Source: DASZYF01 sp035545535 (GTDB lineage: Bacteria > Actinomycetota > Actinomycetes > Mycobacteriales > CAJCIY01). Taken from it: a stretch of 17,647 nt of DNA. The translations under genes and the position numbers were made by a program. Below are positions 15,794-17,647 of this stretch, piece by piece. The notes under the pieces were generated by a model. That model had not been told where the DNA came from, did no database searches, and saw only the letters and a program-made list of their open reading frames with translations. The DNA is taken from NCBI GenBank assembly GCA_035545535.1, contig DASZYF010000170.1, positions 1 to 17,647 on the forward strand, read 5' to 3'. The first letter of the stretch is position 1. Every line of letters begins with the position of its first letter.

Positions 15794-16645
15794 CTAGCCC
15801 AGCGCGCGGTGGGCGAGGCGAAGGGCCCGCGCCTTGGCCTCATCGAGCGTCAGGCCGTCATGGATCGGCGCGTAGCCGGGCCACCACTCCGGCAGCATGA
15901 CGACGAGCGTCACGGCGTACCAGGCGTCCCAGAACGCTTGGTGCGGAGCGGGTTCGACGTGATCTTCGGCGCCGTCGCCGTGCAGCACGACGAGGTCGAC
16001 CCGGGCCGGTGCGCGGTCGCGCGCCGGTTCGGCGAGGCACGCGTCGCTCCAGTCGATGATGCCGGTGAGCCGCCCGCCCTCCCACAGCACGTTGCCCGTC
16101 CAGATGTCCCCGTGCGCGAAGGTTCGGGGCGTGTCGCGTGACGGCGCGATGGCGCGCAGGCCCGCCCAGAGCTCCTCGGCGTCCGGCAGCGTCGCGACCT
16201 TGGCCGAGCACGGGCCGGCCACCTTGCCGACGGCGTAGGCCAGCTCATCGGGGAGCGCGCGCAGGTCGTCGGTGATCGGCACGTCGGCGAGCGTGCGGAG
16301 CACGGGTTCGAGCGCCGCGCCGACGACGGACGGTGACTGCTCGTAGTCGATCGCGCCGGGCATCCACGACAGCACCACGGTCGGCAACCCGGCCTGGTCC
16401 CCGGTCCCGTCCGCGGCGAGCAGCTGCGGCATCGGGATCGCGACGCCGGCCAGGGCGCGCAGCGCGACGATCTCGTGCTCCGGCCCCCACGCGCCGCCGT
16501 TGTCGAACACGCGCACCACCACGTCGCGTCCGTCGGCGAGCGTCACGCGGTGCACCACGGCCTCGACCCCGCCGAGCAGAGGAGTCGCCTCCACGACCGT
16601 GCTGCCGAGCTGCGCTGCCGCCCAGTCGAGCTGCCGCTGGGTCAA
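15794..16645 (-). CDS. APH-family small-molecule kinase (aminoglycoside phosphotransferase fold)
   Basis: The 283-residue protein (from the TTG at 16645) carries the APH/choline-kinase core. The Brenner motif FAHGDIWTGNVLW contains His178, Asp180 (catalytic base) and Asn185; IIDWSDA follows with Asp198 for magnesium. In the N-lobe, VVVRVFDNGG has Arg where a nucleotide-binding Lys is usual, followed by GPEHEIVAL with a Glu likely to pair with it. The acceptor-binding C-terminal part is Trp-rich (FWDAWYAV, PEWWPGY). The TTG start forms TTGA with the upstream synthase stop; the frame extends upstream to 16720, but that stretch is Arg/Pro-rich and unlike the family. The acceptor is unknown. A resistance role is possible, but coupling to a prenyl synthase makes a housekeeping metabolite or lipid alcohol equally plausible. 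Confidence 0.82.
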   Translation of the reverse strand: MTQRQLDWAAAQLGSTVVEATPLLGGVEAVVHRVTLADGRDVVVRVFDNGGAWGPEHEIVALRALAGVAIPMPQLLAADGTGDQAGLPTVVLSWMPGAIDYEQSPSVVGAALEPVLRTLADVPITDDLRALPDELAYAVGKVAGPCSAKVATLPDAEELWAGLRAIAPSRDTPRTFAHGDIWTGNVLWEGGRLTGIIDWSDACLAEPARDRAPARVDLVVLHGDGAEDHVEPAPHQAFWDAWYAVTLVVMLPEWWPGYAPIHDGLTLDEAKARALRLAHRALG

Positions 16646-17424
16646 CCGCCGTAGCGGCGGTGCCGCTCGGCGTAGGAGCGCAGCGCGCGCAGGAAGTCGA
16701 CGCGGCGGAAGTCGGGCCACAGCGCGTCGCAGAAGTAGAACTCCGAGTGCGCGGTCTGCCAGAGGAGGAAGCCGGACAGCCGCTGCTCGCCGCTCGTGCG
16801 GATGACGAGGTCGGGGTCGGGCTGCCCCGACGTGTAGAGGTGCTCGGCGATGACGTCCATGTCGAGCGTCGCGGCGACCTCCTGCAGCGAGGCGCCGCGC
16901 TCGGCCGCCGCCATGAGGAGCGAGCGCACCGCGTCGGTGATCTCACGCCGGCCGCCGTAGCCGACGGCGACGTTGACGGTGAGCCCGCTCTTGCCGGCGG
17001 TCGACGCCTGTGCCTCCTTGAGCGCCCGGGACGTGCTGTCGGGCAGCAGGTCCAGCGCGCCGACCGGGCGCACCACCCACGGCGCGTCGGGCTCGGACAG
17101 ATCGGCGCAGATGCGCTCGATGACCTCGAAGATCGTGCTGAGCTCGTTGGACGCCCGCGAGAGGTTGTCGGTCGAGAGCAGCCAGAGCGTCACGACCTCG
17201 ACGCCGGCATCGCTGGACCAGCGCACGACGTCGGCGACCTTGTCGCCACCCTTCGTGTGGCCCTGCTTGGTGTCCACACCGGCCCCGCGGGCCCAGCGCC
17301 GGTTGCCGTCCATGATCAGGCCGACGTGGCGCGGCACCGTCTCGGGTGCGCGCTGGCCGGAGACGGCCAGCTGGTGCGCGAGGCGGGACTCGTACGCGCC
17401 GTACACGAGATCCCGCAGCCCCAC
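16642..17424 (-). CDS. cis-Prenyltransferase, probably short-chain (Z)-isoprenyl diphosphate synthase
   Basis: The 260-residue cytosolic enzyme condenses isopentenyl diphosphate onto an allylic primer with cis geometry. MDGNRRWARGAG (38-49) contains catalytic Asp39 of the P-loop. NVAVGYGGRREI, then DLVIRTSGEQRLSGFLLWQ and SEFYFCDALWP, are the conserved later blocks. The C-terminal blocks, including YTSGQPDPDLV and the RHRRYGG end, resemble M. tuberculosis Rv1086, a (Z,E)-farnesyl diphosphate synthase, more than undecaprenyl synthases. At the chain-length position, LWLLSTDNL has Leu82, where E. coli UppS has Ala69. A short C15 product is therefore predicted, though a longer product is not excluded. 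The GTG start has TACGGT 6 bases upstream. The stop overlaps the downstream kinase start. Confidence 0.9.
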   Translation of the reverse strand: MGLRDLVYGAYESRLAHQLAVSGQRAPETVPRHVGLIMDGNRRWARGAGVDTKQGHTKGGDKVADVVRWSSDAGVEVVTLWLLSTDNLSRASNELSTIFEVIERICADLSEPDAPWVVRPVGALDLLPDSTSRALKEAQASTAGKSGLTVNVAVGYGGRREITDAVRSLLMAAAERGASLQEVAATLDMDVIAEHLYTSGQPDPDLVIRTSGEQRLSGFLLWQTAHSEFYFCDALWPDFRRVDFLRALRSYAERHRRYGG

Positions 17425-17430
17425 GCCGTC

Positions 17431-17436
17431 ACCGTA
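17431..17436 (-). promoter_or_regulatory. Candidate -10 hexamer (leaderless) for the cis-prenyltransferase gene
   Basis: TACGGT on the minus strand ends 6 bases before the GTG at 17424. It is a clean TANNNT match with the recurring spacing. Confidence 0.5.
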
Positions 17437-17480
17437 CGCCCGCGTTGTGCACAGGGGGCCGAGCGCGTCCGGACAGACCG

Positions 17481-17493
17481 GCGCATCATGCGC
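17481..17493. repeat. 13-bp palindrome in the divergent intergenic region
   Basis: GCGCAT-C-ATGCGC is a perfect inverted repeat between the leftward prenyltransferase gene and the rightward last ORF. It may be an operator; no regulator is identified. Confidence 0.4.
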
Positions 17494-17514
17494 GCTTCAT
17501 CGCGAGCCCCTGTC

Positions 17515-17547
17515 ACCGACGAGCCGGACCGACGAGCCGTACCGACG
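17515..17547. repeat. 13-bp tandem repeat, two and a half copies
   Basis: ACCGACGAGCCGG (17515-17527) and ACCGACGAGCCGT (17528-17540) are followed by the partial copy ACCGACG (17541-17547). The array ends 7 bases before the Shine-Dalgarno of the last ORF. Confidence 0.7.
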
Positions 17548-17554
17548 CACCTCC

Positions 17555-17560
17555 GGGAGG
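17555..17560 (+). promoter_or_regulatory. Shine-Dalgarno for the last, partial ORF
   Basis: GGGAGG lies 4 bases before the ATG at 17565. It is the main evidence that this ORF is real. Confidence 0.6.
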
Positions 17561-17564
17561 CCTC

Positions 17565-17647
17565 ATGGCTCATGCAGCGAGTCCCGACGAGCTGCGTGCG
17601 GCGGCCGCGCGGCTGCGCGGCGCGGGCGCCGAGGTGCGACAGCGGCG
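17565..17647 (+). CDS. N-terminal fragment of a helical protein (WXG100-like?), 3' end outside window
   Basis: Only 27 residues are visible. After MAHAASPDE comes an amphipathic Ala/Leu/Arg-rich helix (ELRAAAARLRGAGAEVRQR). The pattern resembles the first helix of actinobacterial WXG100/ESX-type or similar helical-hairpin proteins, but the WXG turn would lie beyond the window, so this is only a suggestion. A good Shine-Dalgarno precedes the ATG. The gene is divergent from the prenyltransferase gene across 140 bp. Confidence 0.5.
   Translation, partial: MAHAASPDELRAAAARLRGAGAEVRQR

Overview
This 17.6 kb window is GC-rich, densely coded chromosomal DNA from an actinobacterium. Four things point there: the strong G/C bias at third positions, the frequent GTG starts, the DUF2510 domain and LAxTG sorting signal, and the gene cluster glpX – class I fumarase – fumC – PIN-PhoH – short-chain cis-prenyltransferase. 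From memory this cluster resembles the M. tuberculosis Rv1086/Rv1095/Rv1098c/Rv1099c neighbourhood. A deep-branching class such as Acidimicrobiia is possible, but sequence alone does not settle it. I see no mobile element, CRISPR array, tRNA, rRNA or horizontal-transfer scar. No gene-free stretch exceeds 300 bases.

Left part (1-5225), cell envelope and metabolism. The last 14 codons of one L,D-transpeptidase overlap the start of a second, complete one. Convergent to these is a leftward series: a large membrane protein with an extracellular LamG-like domain, a kynureninase-like PLP enzyme, and a secreted phosphodiester-glycosidase (NAGPA/DUF2233) protein.

Middle-left (5226-6671), small genes. 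A DUF2510 membrane protein faces a ribbon-helix-helix regulator gene. That regulator is divergent from a 52-residue lmo0937-type membrane peptide. Between the last two lie three GATAYC half-sites spaced exactly 12 bp, a convincing candidate operator.

Central metabolism (6753-11531), rightward. The genes are class II fructose-1,6-bisphosphatase (glpX), class I iron-sulfur fumarase, class II fumarase (fumC) and a PAP2-type phosphatase. The last three are tightly packed. Their 3' end runs 32 bp into the convergent PIN-PhoH gene.

Right part (11500-17647). The phoH gene has a hairpin-rich leader and is divergent from a 908-residue secreted, sialidase-like Asp-box protein with an LAATG wall-sorting tail. 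Leftward from 17424, a probable short-chain (Z)-isoprenyl diphosphate synthase is coupled through a TTGA stop/start overlap to an APH-family kinase. The window ends in the first 27 codons of an unidentified helical protein.

A window-wide theme is apparently leaderless expression. Seven genes have a [T/G]ANNNT-like (once CACGAT) -10 hexamer ending 6 or 7 bases before the start codon and no Shine-Dalgarno sequence. Genes with a clear Shine-Dalgarno (LamG protein, RHH regulator, last ORF) lack this arrangement.
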